NCBI GenBank assembly: GCA_964036045.1
Contig: OZ038382.1
Span: 39,696,090-39,760,089, forward strand
Direction: 5' to 3'
Source: Eutreptiella sp. 'Long Island Sound 2002'
Taxonomy: Eukaryota > Euglenozoa > Euglenophyceae > Eutreptiales > Eutreptiaceae
Length of the DNA stretch: 64,000 nucleotides
Part shown: positions 48,601 to 60,700 of the stretch, piece after piece
How positions within the stretch are numbered: position 1 is the first letter of the stretch
How the letters are laid out: each line of letters begins with the position of its first letter
Translations under genes and position numbers: made by a program
Notes under the pieces: model-generated
What the model was told of the DNA's origin: nothing
What the model saw: only the letters and a program-made list of their open reading frames with translations
Database searches by the model: none

Positions 48601-49890
48601 TATCTCAAAATTGAATTCGGGACTTTCTGTCAAGTTATTGGAGCTCCCCCCTCAGGGTTCCGGGAAGGCATTAGGGGACAATTTAGAAGGGGCATGTTCC
48701 ATATTTTTGCAAAAAAGCTTCATTTTGGTACGCCACATTTATTGGATTTTCAGGTTGCTGCGTGGTGGTTGGCTAGGCTGTACGCGTGCTTTCGTAAAGT
48801 GGCACCTTTGGCCCTACCCGTTGAAGTTTTCGCTTTGGTCCACTGCCACCACACACCCACACTGCCATTGCACCCCCCGCCACCCCCGCGCGCGCGCTCG
48901 CTCGCCTCGTCTCGTCAAGCCAAGGCATGGCTGGCTTGGCTTGGCATGGTATGGTATGGTATGGCTTGGTGCGAGAGCCAGGTGCTTTCATAATGAAGTG
49001 CGGTGATACCTGCCGACACAATATCTCAAAATTGAATTCGGGACTTTTTGTCAAGTTATTGCAGCTCCCCCTTCAGGGTTCCGGGAAGGCATTAGACGAC
49101 AATTTAGAAGGGGCATGTTCCATATTTTTGCAAAAAAGTTTCATTTTGGTACGCCACATTTATTGGATTTTCAGGTTGCTGCTTGGTGGTTGGCTAGGCT
49201 GTACGCGTGCTTTCGTAAAGTGGCACCCTTGGCCCTACCCGTTGAAGTTTTCGCTTTGGTCCACTGCCACCACACACCCACACTGCCATTGCACCCCCCG
49301 CCACCCCCGCGCGCGCGCTCGCTCGCCTCGTCTCGTCAAGCCAAGGCATGGCTGGCTTGGCTTGGCATGGTATGGTATGGTATGGCTTGGTGCGAGAGCC
49401 AGGTGCTTTCATAATGAAGTGCGGTGATACCTGCCGACACAATATCTCAAAATTGAATTCGGGACTTTTTGTCAAGTTATTGCAGCTCCCCCTTCAGGGT
49501 TCCGGGAAGGCATTAGACGACAATTTAGAAGGGGCATGTTCCATTTTTTTGCAAAAAAGTTTCATTTTGGTACGCCACATTTATTGGATTTTCAGGTTGC
49601 TGCGTGGTGGTTGGCTAGGCTGTACGCGTGCTTTCGTAAAGTGGCACCTTTGGCCCTACCCGTTGAAGTTTTCGCTTTGGTCCACTGCCACCACACACCC
49701 ACACTGCCATTGCACCCCCCGCCACCCCCGCGCGCGCGCTCGCTCGCCTCGTCTCGTCAAGCCAAGGCATGGCTGGCTTGGCTTGGCATGGTATGGTATG
49801 GTATGGCTTGGTGCGAGAGCCAGGTGCTTTCATAATGAAGTGCGGTGATACCTGCCGACACAATATCTCAGAATTGAATTCGGGACTTTT
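45671..49890 (+). repeat. Eleven-unit-offset duplication (4631/4632 bp), copy 1
   Basis: Matches 50303-54521. The left limit is T/C at 45670/50302 and the right limit is A/T at 49891/54522, so about 4220 bp, ten units, is shared. Contained unit starts: 45979, 46400, 46821, 47243, 47664, 48085, 48506, 48927, 49348, 49769. Diagnostic forms, in order: AGTTCCATTT, GCGTGCGCGC, GAAGTACGG, CTCCTTCTTCAGG, CCGGAAAGG, GTAAAGTTGC with CTGCCAGCAC, GGTCTGGC, GGAGCTCCCCCCTC, GCTGCTTGG with CACCCTTGG, CCATTTTTTTGC, CTCAGAATTG. One C is gained near 47190 in this copy. Confidence 0.88.
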
Positions 49891-50302
49891 AGTCAAGTTA
49901 TTGCACCTCCCCTTTCAGGGTTCCGGGAAGGCATTAGACGACAATTTAGAAGGGGCATGACCCATATTTTTGCAAAAAAGTTTCATTTTGGTACGCCACA
50001 TTTATTGGATTTTCAGGTTGCTGCGTGGTGGTTGGCTAGGCTGTACGCGTGCTTTCGTAAAGTGGCACCTTTGGCCCTACCCGTTGAAGTTTTCGCTTTG
50101 GTCCACTGCCACCACACACCCACACTGCCATTGCACCCCCCGCCACCCCCGCGCGCGCGCTCGCTCGCCTCGTCTCGTCAAGCCAAGGCATGGCTGGCTT
50201 GGCTTGGCATGGTATGGTATGGTATGGCTTGGTGCGAGAGCCAGGTGCTTTCATAATGAAGTGCGGTGATACCTGCCGACACAATATCTCAAAATTGAAT
50301 TC
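49891..50302 (+). repeat. Unmatched 412-bp spacer between the two ten-unit copies
   Basis: Normal satellite sequence, but it matches neither 45259-45670 nor 54522-54933 specifically. It carries private forms such as TTTTAGTCAAG (49888), TTGCACCTCCCCTTTC (49901) and GGGCATGACCC (near 49955), which breaks the usual frame with a TGA. It may be the eleventh unit of the original block, later overwritten or diverged in one copy. Confidence 0.65.
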
Positions 50303-53300
50303 GGGACTTTCTGTCAAGTTATTGCAGCTCCCCCTTCAGGGTTCTGGGAAGGCATTAGACGACAATTTAGAAGGGGCATGTTCCATATTTTTGCAAAAAA
50401 GTTTCATTTTGGTACGCCACATTTATTGGATTTTCAGGTTGCTGCGTGGTGGTTGGCTAGGCTGTACGCGTGCTTTCGTAAAGTGGCACCTTTGGCCCTA
50501 CCCGTTGAAGTTTTCGCTTTGGTCCACTGCCACCACACACCCACACTGCCATTGCACCCCCCGCCACCCCCGCGCGCGCGCTCGCTCGCCTCGTCTCGTC
50601 AAGCCAAGGCATGGCTGGCTTGGCTTGGCATGGTATGGTATGGTATGGCTTGGTGCGAGAGCCAGGTGCTTTCATAATGAAGTGCGGTGATACCTGCCGA
50701 CACAATATCTCAAAATTGAATTCGGGACTTTTTGTCAAGTTATTGCAGCTCCCCCTTCAGGGTTCCGGGAAGGCATTAGGGGACAATTTAGAAGGGGCAT
50801 GTTCCATATTTTTGCAAAAAAGTTCCATTTTGGTACGCCACATTTATTGGATTTTCAGGTTGCTGCGTGGTGGTTGGCTAGGCTGTACGCGTGCTTTCGT
50901 AAAGTGGCACCTTTGGCCCTACCCGTTGAAGTTTTCGCTTTGGTCCACTGCCACCACACACCCACACTGCAATTGCACCCCCCGCCACCCCCGCGTGCGC
51001 GCTCGCTCGCCTCGTCTCGTCAAGCCAAGGCATGGCTGGCTTGGCTTGGCATGGTATGGTATGGTATGGCTTGGTGCGAGAGCCAGGTGCTTTCATAATG
51101 AAGTACGGTGATACCTGCCGACACAATATCTCAAAATTGAATTCGGGACTTTTTGTCAAGTTATTGCAGCTCCCCCTTCAGGGTTCCGGGAAGGCATTAG
51201 GGGACAATTTAGAAGGGGCATGTTCCATATTTTTGCAAAAAAATTTCACATTGGTACGCCACATTTATTGGATTTTCAGGTTGCTGCGTGGTGGTTGGCT
51301 AGGCTGTACGCGTGCTTTCGTAAAGTGGCACCTTTGGCCCTACCCGTTGAAGTTTTCGCTTTGGTCCACTGCCACCACACACCCACACTGCCATTGCACC
51401 CCCCGCCACCCCCGTGCGCGCGCTCGCCCGCCTCGTCTCGTCAAGCCAAGGCATGGCTGGCTTGGCTTGGCATGGTATGGTATGGTATGGCTTGGTGCGA
51501 GAGCCAGGTGCTTTCATAATGAAGTGCGGTGATACCTGCCGACACAATATCTCAAAATTGAATTCGGGACTTTTTGTCAAGTTATTGCAGCTCCTTCTTC
51601 AGGGTTCTGGGAAGGCATTAGACGACAATTTAGAAGGGGCATGTTCCATATTTTTGCAAAAAAGTTTCATTTTGGTACGCCACATTTATTGGATTTTCAG
51701 GTTGCTGCGTGGTGGTTGGCTAGGCTGTACGCGTGCTTTCGTAAAGTGGCACCTTTGGCCCTACCCGTTGAAGTTTTCGCTTTGGTCCACTGCCACCACA
51801 CACCCACACTGCCATTGCACCCCCCGCCACCCCCGCGCGCGCGCTCGCTCGCCTCGTCTCGTCAAGCCAAGGCATGGCTGGCTTGGCTTGGCATGGTATG
51901 GTATGGTATGGCTTGGTGCGAGAGCCAGGTGCTTTCATAATGAAGTGCGGTGATACCTGCCGACACAATATCTCAAAATTGAATTCGGGACTTTTTGTCA
52001 AGTTGTTGCAGCTCCCCCTTCAGGGTTCCGGAAAGGCATTAGGGGACAATTTAGAAGGGGAATGTTCCATATTTTTGCAAAAAAGTTTCATTTTGGTACG
52101 CCACATTTATTGGATTTTCAGGTTGCTGCGTGGTGGTTGGCTAGGCTGTACGCGTGCTTTCGTAAAGTGGCACCTTTGGCCCTACCCGTTGAAGTTTTCG
52201 CTTTGGTCCACTGCCACCACACACCCACACTGCCATTGCACCCCCCGCCACCCCCGCGCGCGCGCTCGCTCGCCTCGTCTCGTCAAGCCAAGGCATGGCT
52301 GGCTTGGCTTGGCATGGTATGGTATGGTATGGCTTGGTGCGAGAGCCAGGTGCTTTCATAATGAAGTGCGGTGATACCTGCCGACACAATATCTCAAAAT
52401 TGAATTCGGGACTTTTTGTCAAGTTATTGCAGCTCCCCCTTCAGGGTTCCGGCAAGGCATTAGACGACAATTTAGAAGGGGCATGTTCCATATTTTTGCA
52501 AAAAAGTTTCATTTTGGTACGCCACATTTGTTGGATTTTCAGGTTGCTGCGTGGTGGTTGGCTAGGCTGTACGCGTGCTTTCGTAAAGTTGCACCTTTGG
52601 CCCTACCCGTTGAAGTTTTCGCTTTGGTCCACTGCCAGCACACACCCACACTGCCATTGCACCCCCCGCCACCCCCGCGCGCGCGCTCGCTCGCCTCGTC
52701 AAGCCAAGCCAAGGCATGGCTGGCTTGGCTTGGCATGGTATGGTATGGTCTGGCTTGGTGCGAGAGCCAGGTGCTTTCATAATGAAGTGCGGTGATACCT
52801 GCCGACACAATATCTCAAAATTGAATTCGGGACTTTTCGTCAAGTTATTGCAGCTCCCCCTTCAGGGTTCGGGGAAGGCATTAGACGACAATTTAGAAGG
52901 GGCATGTTCCATATTTTTGCAAAAAAGTTTCATTTTGGTACGCCACATTTATTGGATTTTCAGGTTGCTGCGTGGTGGTTGGCTAGGCTGTACGCGTGCT
53001 TTCGTAAAGTGGCACCTTTGGCCCTACCCGTTGAAGTTTTCGCTTTGGTCCACTGCCACCACACACCCACACTGCCATTGCACCCCCCGCCACCCCCGCG
53101 CGCGCGCTTGCTCGCCTCGTCTCGTCAAGCCAAGGCATGGCTGGCTTGGCTTGGCATGGTATGGTATGGTATGGCTTGGTGCGAGAGCCAGGTGCTTTCA
53201 TAATGAAGTGCGGTGATACTTGCCGACACAATATCTCAAAATTGAATTCGGGACTTTCTGTCAAGTTATTGGAGCTCCCCCCTCAGGGTTCCGGGAAGGC

Positions 53301-54521
53301 ATTAGGGGACAATTTAGAAGGGGCATGTTCCATATTTTTGCAAAAAAGTTTCATTTTGGTACGCCACATTTATTGGATTTTCAGGTTGCTGCGTGGTGGT
53401 TGGCTAGGCTGTACGCGTGCTTTCGTAAAGTGGCACCTTTGGCCCTACCCGTTGAAGTTTTCGCTTTGGTCCACTGCCACCACACACCCACACTGCCATT
53501 GCACCCCCCGCCACCCCCGCGCGCGCGCTCGCTCGCCTCGTCTCGTCAAGCCAAGGCATGGCTGGCTTGGCTTGGCATGGTATGGTATGGTATGGCTTGG
53601 TGCGAGAGCCAGGTGCTTTCATAATGAAGTGCGGTGATACCTGCCGACACAATATCTCAAAATTGAATTCGGGACTTTTTGTCAAGTTATTGCAGCTCCC
53701 CCTTCAGGGTTCCGGGAAGGCATTAGACGACAATTTAGAAGGGGCATGTTCCATATTTTTGAAAAAAAGTTTCATTTTGGTACACCACATTTATTGGATT
53801 TTCAGGTTGCTGCTTGGTGGTTGGCTAGGCTGTACGCGTGCTTTCGTAAAGTGGCACCCTTGGCCCTACCCGTTGAAGTTTTCGCTTTGGTCCACTGCCA
53901 CCACACACCCACACTGCCATTGCAGCCCCCGCCACCCCCGCACGCGCGCTCGCTCGCCTCGTCTCGTCAAGCCAAGGCATGGCTGGCTTGGCTTGGCATG
54001 GTATGGTATGGTATGGCTTGGTGCGAGAGCCAGGTGCTTTCATAATGAAGTGCGGTGATACCTGCCGACACAATATCTCAAAATTGAATTCGGGACTTTT
54101 TGTCAAGTTATTGCAGCTCCCCCTTCAGGGTTCCGGGAAGGCATTAGACGACAATTTAGAAGGGGCATGTTCCATTTTTTTGCAAAAAAGTTTCATTTTG
54201 GTACGCCACATTTATTGGATTTTCAGGTTGCTGCGTGGTGGTTGGCTAGGCTGTACGCGTGCTTTCGTAAAGTGGCACCTTTGGCCCTACCCGTTGAAGT
54301 TTTCGCTTTGGTCCACTGCCACCACACACCCACACTGCCATTGCACCCCCCGCCACCCCCGCGCGCGCGCTCGCTCGCCTCGTCTCGTCAAGCCAAGGCA
54401 TGGCTGGCTTGGCTTGGCATGGTATGGTATGGTATGGCTTGGTGCGAGAGCCAGGTGCTTTCATAATGAAGTGCGGTGATACCTGCCGACACAATATCTC
54501 AGAATTGAATTCGGGACTTTT
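50303..54521 (+). repeat. Eleven-unit-offset duplication (4631/4632 bp), copy 2
   Basis: Partner of 45671-49890. Contained unit starts: 50611, 51032, 51453, 51874, 52295, 52716, 53137, 53558, 53979, 54400. Private changes include AAATTTCACATTGG (51241), CCGTGCGCG (51412), GGGGAATG (about 52068), GGCAAGG (52452), TTGAAAAAAAG (53759), TACACCAC (53782), GCAGCCCCC (53933) and CGCACGCG (53939). Together with private changes in copy 1 I count roughly twenty differences in 4.2 kb, so it is older than the 1273- and 2106-bp events. Confidence 0.88.
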
Positions 54522-57500
54522 TGTCAAGTTATTGCAGCTCCCCCTTCAGGGTTCCGGGAAGGCATTAGACGACAATTTAGAAGGGGCATGTTCCATATTT
54601 TTGCAAAAAAGTTTCATTTTGGTACGCCACATTTATTGGATTTTCAGGTTACTGCGTGGTGGTTGGCTAGGCTGTACGCGTGCTTTCGTAAAGTGGCACC
54701 TTTGGCCCTACCCGTTGAAGTTTTCGCTTTGGTCCACTGCCACCACACACCCACACTGCCATTGCACCCCCCGCCACCCCCGCGCGCGCGCTCGCTCGCC
54801 TCGTCTCGTCAAGCCAAGGCATGGCTGGCTTGGCTTGGCATGGTATGGTATGGTATGGCTTGGTGCGAGAGCCAGGTGCTTTCATAATGAAGTGCGGTGA
54901 TACCTGCCGACACAATATCTCAAATTTGAATTCGGGACTTTCTGTCAAGTTATTGCAGCTCCCCCTTCAGGGTTCCGGGAAGGCATTAGACGACAATTTA
55001 GAAGGGGCATGTTCCATATTTTTGCAAAAAAGTTTCATTTTGGTACGCCACATTTATTGGATTTTCAGGTTACTGCGTGGTGGTTGGCTAGGCTGTACGC
55101 GTGCTTTCGTAAAGTGGCACCTTTGGCCCTACCCGTTGAAGTTTTCGCTTTGGTCCACTGCCACCACACACCCACACTGCCATTGCACCCCCCGCCACCC
55201 CCGCGTGCGCGCTCGCTTGCCTCGTCTCGTCAAGCCAAGGCATGGCTGGCTTGGCTTGGCATGGTATGGTATGGTATGGCTTGGTGCGAGAGCCAGGTGC
55301 TTTCATAATGAAGTGCGGTGATACCTGCCGACACAATATCTCAAAATTGAATTCGGGACTTTTTGTCAAGTTATTGCAGCACCCCCTTCAGGGTTCCGGG
55401 AAGGCATTAGACGACAATTTAGAAGGGGCATGTTCCATATTTTTGCAAAAAAGTTTCATTTTGGTACGCCACATTTATTGGATTTTCAGGTTGCTGCGTG
55501 GTGGTTGGCTAGGCTGTACGCGTGCTTTGGTAAAGTGGCACCTTTGGCCCTACCCGTTGAAGTTTTCGCTTTGGTCCACTGCCACCACCCACCCACACTG
55601 CAATTGCACCCCCCGCCACCCCCGCGCGCGCGCTCGCTCGCCTCGTCTCGTCAAGCCAAGGCATGGCTGGCTTGGCTTGGCATGGTATGGTATGGTATGG
55701 CTTGGTGCGAGAGCCAGGTGCTTTCATAATGAAGTGCGGTGATACCTGCCGACACAATATCTCAAAATTCAATTCGGGACTTTTTGTCAAGTTATTGCAG
55801 CTCCCCCTTCAGGGTTCCGGGAAGGCATTAGACGACAATTTAGAAGGAGCATGTTCCATATTTTTGCAAAAAAGTTTCATATTGGTACGCCACATTTATT
55901 GGATTTTCAGGTTGCTGCGTGGTGGTTGGCTAGGCTGTACGCGTGCTTTCGTAAAGTGGCACCTTTGGCCCTACCCGTTGAAGTTTTCGCTTTGGTCCAC
56001 TGCCACCACACACCCACACTGCCATTGCAGCCCCCGCCACCCCCGCGCGCACGCTCGCTCGCCTCGTCTCGTCAAGCCAAGGCATGGCTGGCTTGGCTTG
56101 GCATGGTATGGTATGGTATGGCTTGGTGCGAGAGCCAGGTGCTTTCATAATGAAGTGCGGTGATACCTGCCGACACAATATCTCAAAATTGAACTCGGGA
56201 CTTTTTGTCAAGTTATTGCAGCTCCCCCTTCAGGGTTCCGGGAAGGCATTAGACGACAATTTAGAAGGGGCATGTTCCATATTTTTGCAAAAAAGTTTCA
56301 TTTTGGTACGCCACATTTATTGGATTTTCAGGTTGCTGCGTGGTGGTTGGCTAGGCTGTACGCGTGCTTTCGTAAAGTGGCACCTTTGGCCCTACCCGTT
56401 GAAGTTTTCGCTTTGGTCCACTGCCACCACACACCCACACTGCCATTGCACCCCCCGCCACCCCCGCGCGCGCGCTCGCTCGCCTCGTCTCGTCAAGCCA
56501 AGTCATGGCTGGCTTGGCTTGGCATGGTATGGTATGGTATGGCTTGGTGCGAGAGCCAGGTGCTTTCATAATGAAGTGCGGTGATACCTGCCGACACAAC
56601 ATCTCAAAATTGAATTCGGGACTTTTTGTCAAGTTATTGCAGCTCCCCCTTCAGGGTTCCGGGAAGGCATTAGACGACAATTTAGAAGGGGCCTGTTCCA
56701 TATTTTTGCAAAAAAACTTCGTTTTTGTACGCCACATTTATTGGATTTTCAGGTTGCTGCGTGGTGGTTGGCTAGGCTGTACGCGTCCTTTCGTATAGTG
56801 GCACCTTTGGCCCTACCCGTTGAAGTTTTCGCTTTGGTCCACTGCCACCACACACCCACACTGCAATTGCACCCCCCGCCACCCCCGGGCGCGCGCTCGC
56901 TCGCCTCGTCTCGTCAAGCCAAGGCATGGCTGGCTTGGCTTGGCATGGTATGGTATGGTATGGCTTGGTGCGAGAGCCAGGTGCTTTCATAATGAAGTGC
57001 GGTGATACCTGCCGACACAATATCTCAAAATTGAATTCGGGACTTTTTGTCAAGTTATTGCAGCTCCCCCTTCAGGGTTCCGGGAAGGCATTAGACGACA
57101 ATTTAGAAGGGGCATGTTCCATATTTTTGCAAAAAAATTTCATTTTGGTACGCCACATTTATTGGATTTTCAGGTTGCTGCGTGGTGGTTGGCTAGGCTG
57201 TACGCGTGCTTTCGTAAAGTGGCACCTTTGGCCCTACCCGTTGAAGTTTTCGCTTTGGTCCACTGCCACCACACACCCACACTGCCATTGCACCCCCCGC
57301 CACCCCCGCGCGCGCGCTCGCTCGCCTCGTCTCGTCAAGCCAAGGCATGGCTGGCTTGGCTTGGCATGGTATGGTATGGTATGGCTTGGTGCGAGAGCCA
57401 GGTGCTTTCATAATGAAGTGCGGTGATACCTGCCGACACAATATCTCAAAATTGAATTCGGGACTTTTTGTCAAGTTATTGCAGCTCCCCCTTCAGGGTT

Positions 57501-57767
57501 CCGGGAAGGCATTAGACGACAATTTAGAAGGGGCATGTTCCATATTTTTGCAAAAAAGTTTCATTTTGGTACGCCACATTTATTGGATTTTCAGGTTGCT
57601 GCGTGGTGGTTGGCTAGGCTGTACGCGTGCTTTCGTAAAGTGGCACCTTTGGCCCTACCCGTTGAAGTTTTCGCTTTGGTCCACTGCCACCACACACCCA
57701 CACTGCCATTGCACCCCCCGCCACCCCCGCGCACGCGCTCGCTCGCCTCGTCTCGTCAAGCCAAGGC
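54522..57767 (+). repeat. Array segment of mostly plain units
   Basis: Unit starts: 54821, 55242, 55663, 56084, 56505, 56926, 57347, all 421 bp. Units at 54400 and 54821 share AGGTTACTGCG. The unit at 56505 has a clustered change, AAAAAACTTCGTTTTTGTAC (near 56711), and GTATAGTGG near 56795. No clear multi-unit period. Confidence 0.7.
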
Positions 57768-60700
57768 ATGGCTGGCTTGGCTTGGCATGGTATGGTATGG
57801 TATGGCTTGGTGCGAGAGCCAGGTGCTTTCATAATGAAGTGCGGTGATACCTGCCGACACAATATCTCAAAATTGAATTCGGGACTTTTTGTCAAGTTAT
57901 TGCAGCTCCCCCTTCAGGGTTCCGGGAAGGCATTAGACGACAATTTAGAAGGGGCATGTTCCATATTTTTGCAAAACAGTTTCATTTTGGTACGCCACAT
58001 TTATTGGATTTTCAGGTTGCTGCGTGGTGGTTGGCTAGGCTGTACGCGTGCTTACGTAAAGTGGCACCTTTGGCCCTACCCGTTGAAGTTTTCGCTTTGG
58101 TCCACTGCCACGACACACCCACACTGCCATTGCACCCCCCGCCACCCCCGCGCGCGCGCTTGCTCGCCTCGTCTCGTCAAGCCAAGGCATGGCTGGCTTG
58201 GCTTGGCATGGTATGGTATGGTATGGCTTGGTGCGAGAGCCAGGTGCTTTCATAATGAAGTGCGGTGATACCTGCCGACACAATATCTCAAAATTGAATT
58301 CGGGACTTTTTGTCAAGTTATTGCAGCTCCCCCTTCAGGGTTCCGGGAAGGCATTAGACGACAATTTAGAAGGGGCATGTTCCATATTTTTGCAAAAAAG
58401 TTTCATTTTGGTACGCCACATTTATTGGATTTTCAGGTTGCTGCGTGGTGGTTGGCTAGGCTGTACGCGTGCTTTCGTAAAGTGGCACCTTTGGCCCTAC
58501 CCGTTGAAGTTTTCGCTTTGGTCCACTGCCACCACACACCCACACTGCCATTGCACCCCCCGCCACCCCCGCGCGTGCGCTCGCTCGCCTCGTCTCGTCA
58601 AGCCAAGGCATGGCTGGCTTGGCTTGGCATGGTATGGTATGGTATGGCTTGGTGCGAGAGCCAGGTGCTTTCATAATGAAGTGCGGTGATACCTGCCGAC
58701 ACAATATCTCAAAATTGAATTCGGGACTTTCTGTCAAGTTATTGCAGCTCCCCCTTCAGGGTTCCGGGAAGGCATTAGACGACAATTTAGAAGGGGCATG
58801 TTCCATATTTTTGCAAAAAAGTTTCATTTTGGTACGCCACATTTATTGGATTTTCAGGTTGCTGCGTGGTGGTTGGCTAGGCTGTACGCGTGCTTTCGTA
58901 AAGTGGCACCTTTGGCCCTACCCGTTGAAGTTTTCGCTTTGGTCCACTGCCACCACACACCCACACTGCCATTGCACCCCCCGCCACCCCCGCGCGCGCG
59001 CTCGCTCGCCTCGTCTCGTCAAGCCAAGGCATGGCTGGCTTGGCTTGGCATGGTATGGTATGGTATGGCTTGGTGCGAGAGCCAGGTGCTTTCATAATGA
59101 AGTGCGGTGATACCTGCCGACACAATATCTCAAAATTGAATTCGGGACTTTTTGTCAAGTTATTGCAGCTCCCCCTTCAGGGTTCCGGGAAGGCATTAGA
59201 CGACAATTTAGAAGGGGCATGTTCCATATTTTTGCAAAACAGTTTCATTTTGGTACGCCACATTTATTGGATTTTCAGGTTGCTGCGTGGTGGTTGGCTA
59301 GGCTGTACGCGTGCTTTCGTAAAGTGGCACCTTTGGCCCTACCCGTTGAAGTTTTCGCTTTGGTCCACTGCCACCACACACCCACACTGCCATTGCACCC
59401 CCCGCCACCCCCGCGCGCGCGCTTGCTCGCCTCGTCTCGTCAAGCCAAGGCATGGCTGGCTTGGCTTGGCATGGTATGGTATGGTATGGCTTGGTGCGAG
59501 AGCCAGGTGCTTTCATAATGAAGTGCGGTGATACCTGCCGACACAATATCTCAAAATTGAATTCGGGACTTTTTGTCAAGTTATTGCAGCTCCCCCTTCA
59601 GGGTTCCGGGAAGGCATTAGACGACAATTTAGAAGGGGCATGTTCCATATTTTTGCAAAAAAGTTTCATTTTGGTACGCCACATTTATTGGATTTTCAGG
59701 TTGCTGCGTGGTGGTTGGCTAGGCTGTACGCGTGCTTTCGTAAAGTGGCACCTTTGGCCCTACCCGTTGAAGTTTTCGCTTTGGTCCACTGCCACCACAC
59801 ACCCACACTGTCATTGCACCCCCCGCCACCCCCGCGCGTGCGCTCGCTCGCCTCGTCTCGTCAAGCCAAGGCATGGCTGGCTTGGCTTGGCATGGTATGG
59901 TATGGTATGGCTTGGTGCGAGAGCCAGGTGCTTTCATAATGAAGTGCGGTGATACCTGCCGACACAATATCTCAAAATTGAATTCGGGACTTTTCGTCAA
60001 GTTATTGCAGCTCCCCCTTCAGGGTTCCCGGAAGGCATTAGACGACAATTTAGAAGGGGCATGTTCCATATTTTTGCAAAAAAGTTTCATTTTGGTACGC
60101 CACATTTATTGGATTTTCAGGTTGCTGCGTGGTGGTTGGCTAGGCTGTACGCGTGCTTTGGTAAAGTGGCACCTTTGGCCCTACCCGTTGAAGTTTTCGC
60201 TTTGGTCCACTGCCACCACACACCCACACTGCCATTGCACCCCCCGCCACCCCCGCGCGCGCGCTCGCTCGCCTCGTGTCGTCAAGCCAAGGCATGGCTG
60301 GCTTGGCTTGGCATGGTATGGTATGGTATGGCTTGGTGCGAGAGCCAGGTGCTTTCATAATGAAGTGCGGTGATACCTGCCGACACAATATCTCAAAATT
60401 GAATTCGGGACTTTTTGTCAAGTTATTGCAGCTCCCCTTTCAGGGTTCCGGGAAGGCATTAGACGACAATTTAGAAGGGGCATGTTCCATATTTTTGCAA
60501 AACAGTTTCATTTTGGTACGCCACATTTATTGGATTTTCAGGTTGCTGCGTGGTGGTTGGCTAGGCTGTACGCGTGCTTTCGTAAAGTGGCACCTTTGGC
60601 CCTACCCGTTGAAGTTTTCGCTTTGGTCCACTGCCACCACACACCCACACTGCCATTGCACCCCCCGCCACCCCCGCGCGCGCGCTTGCTCGCCTCGTCT

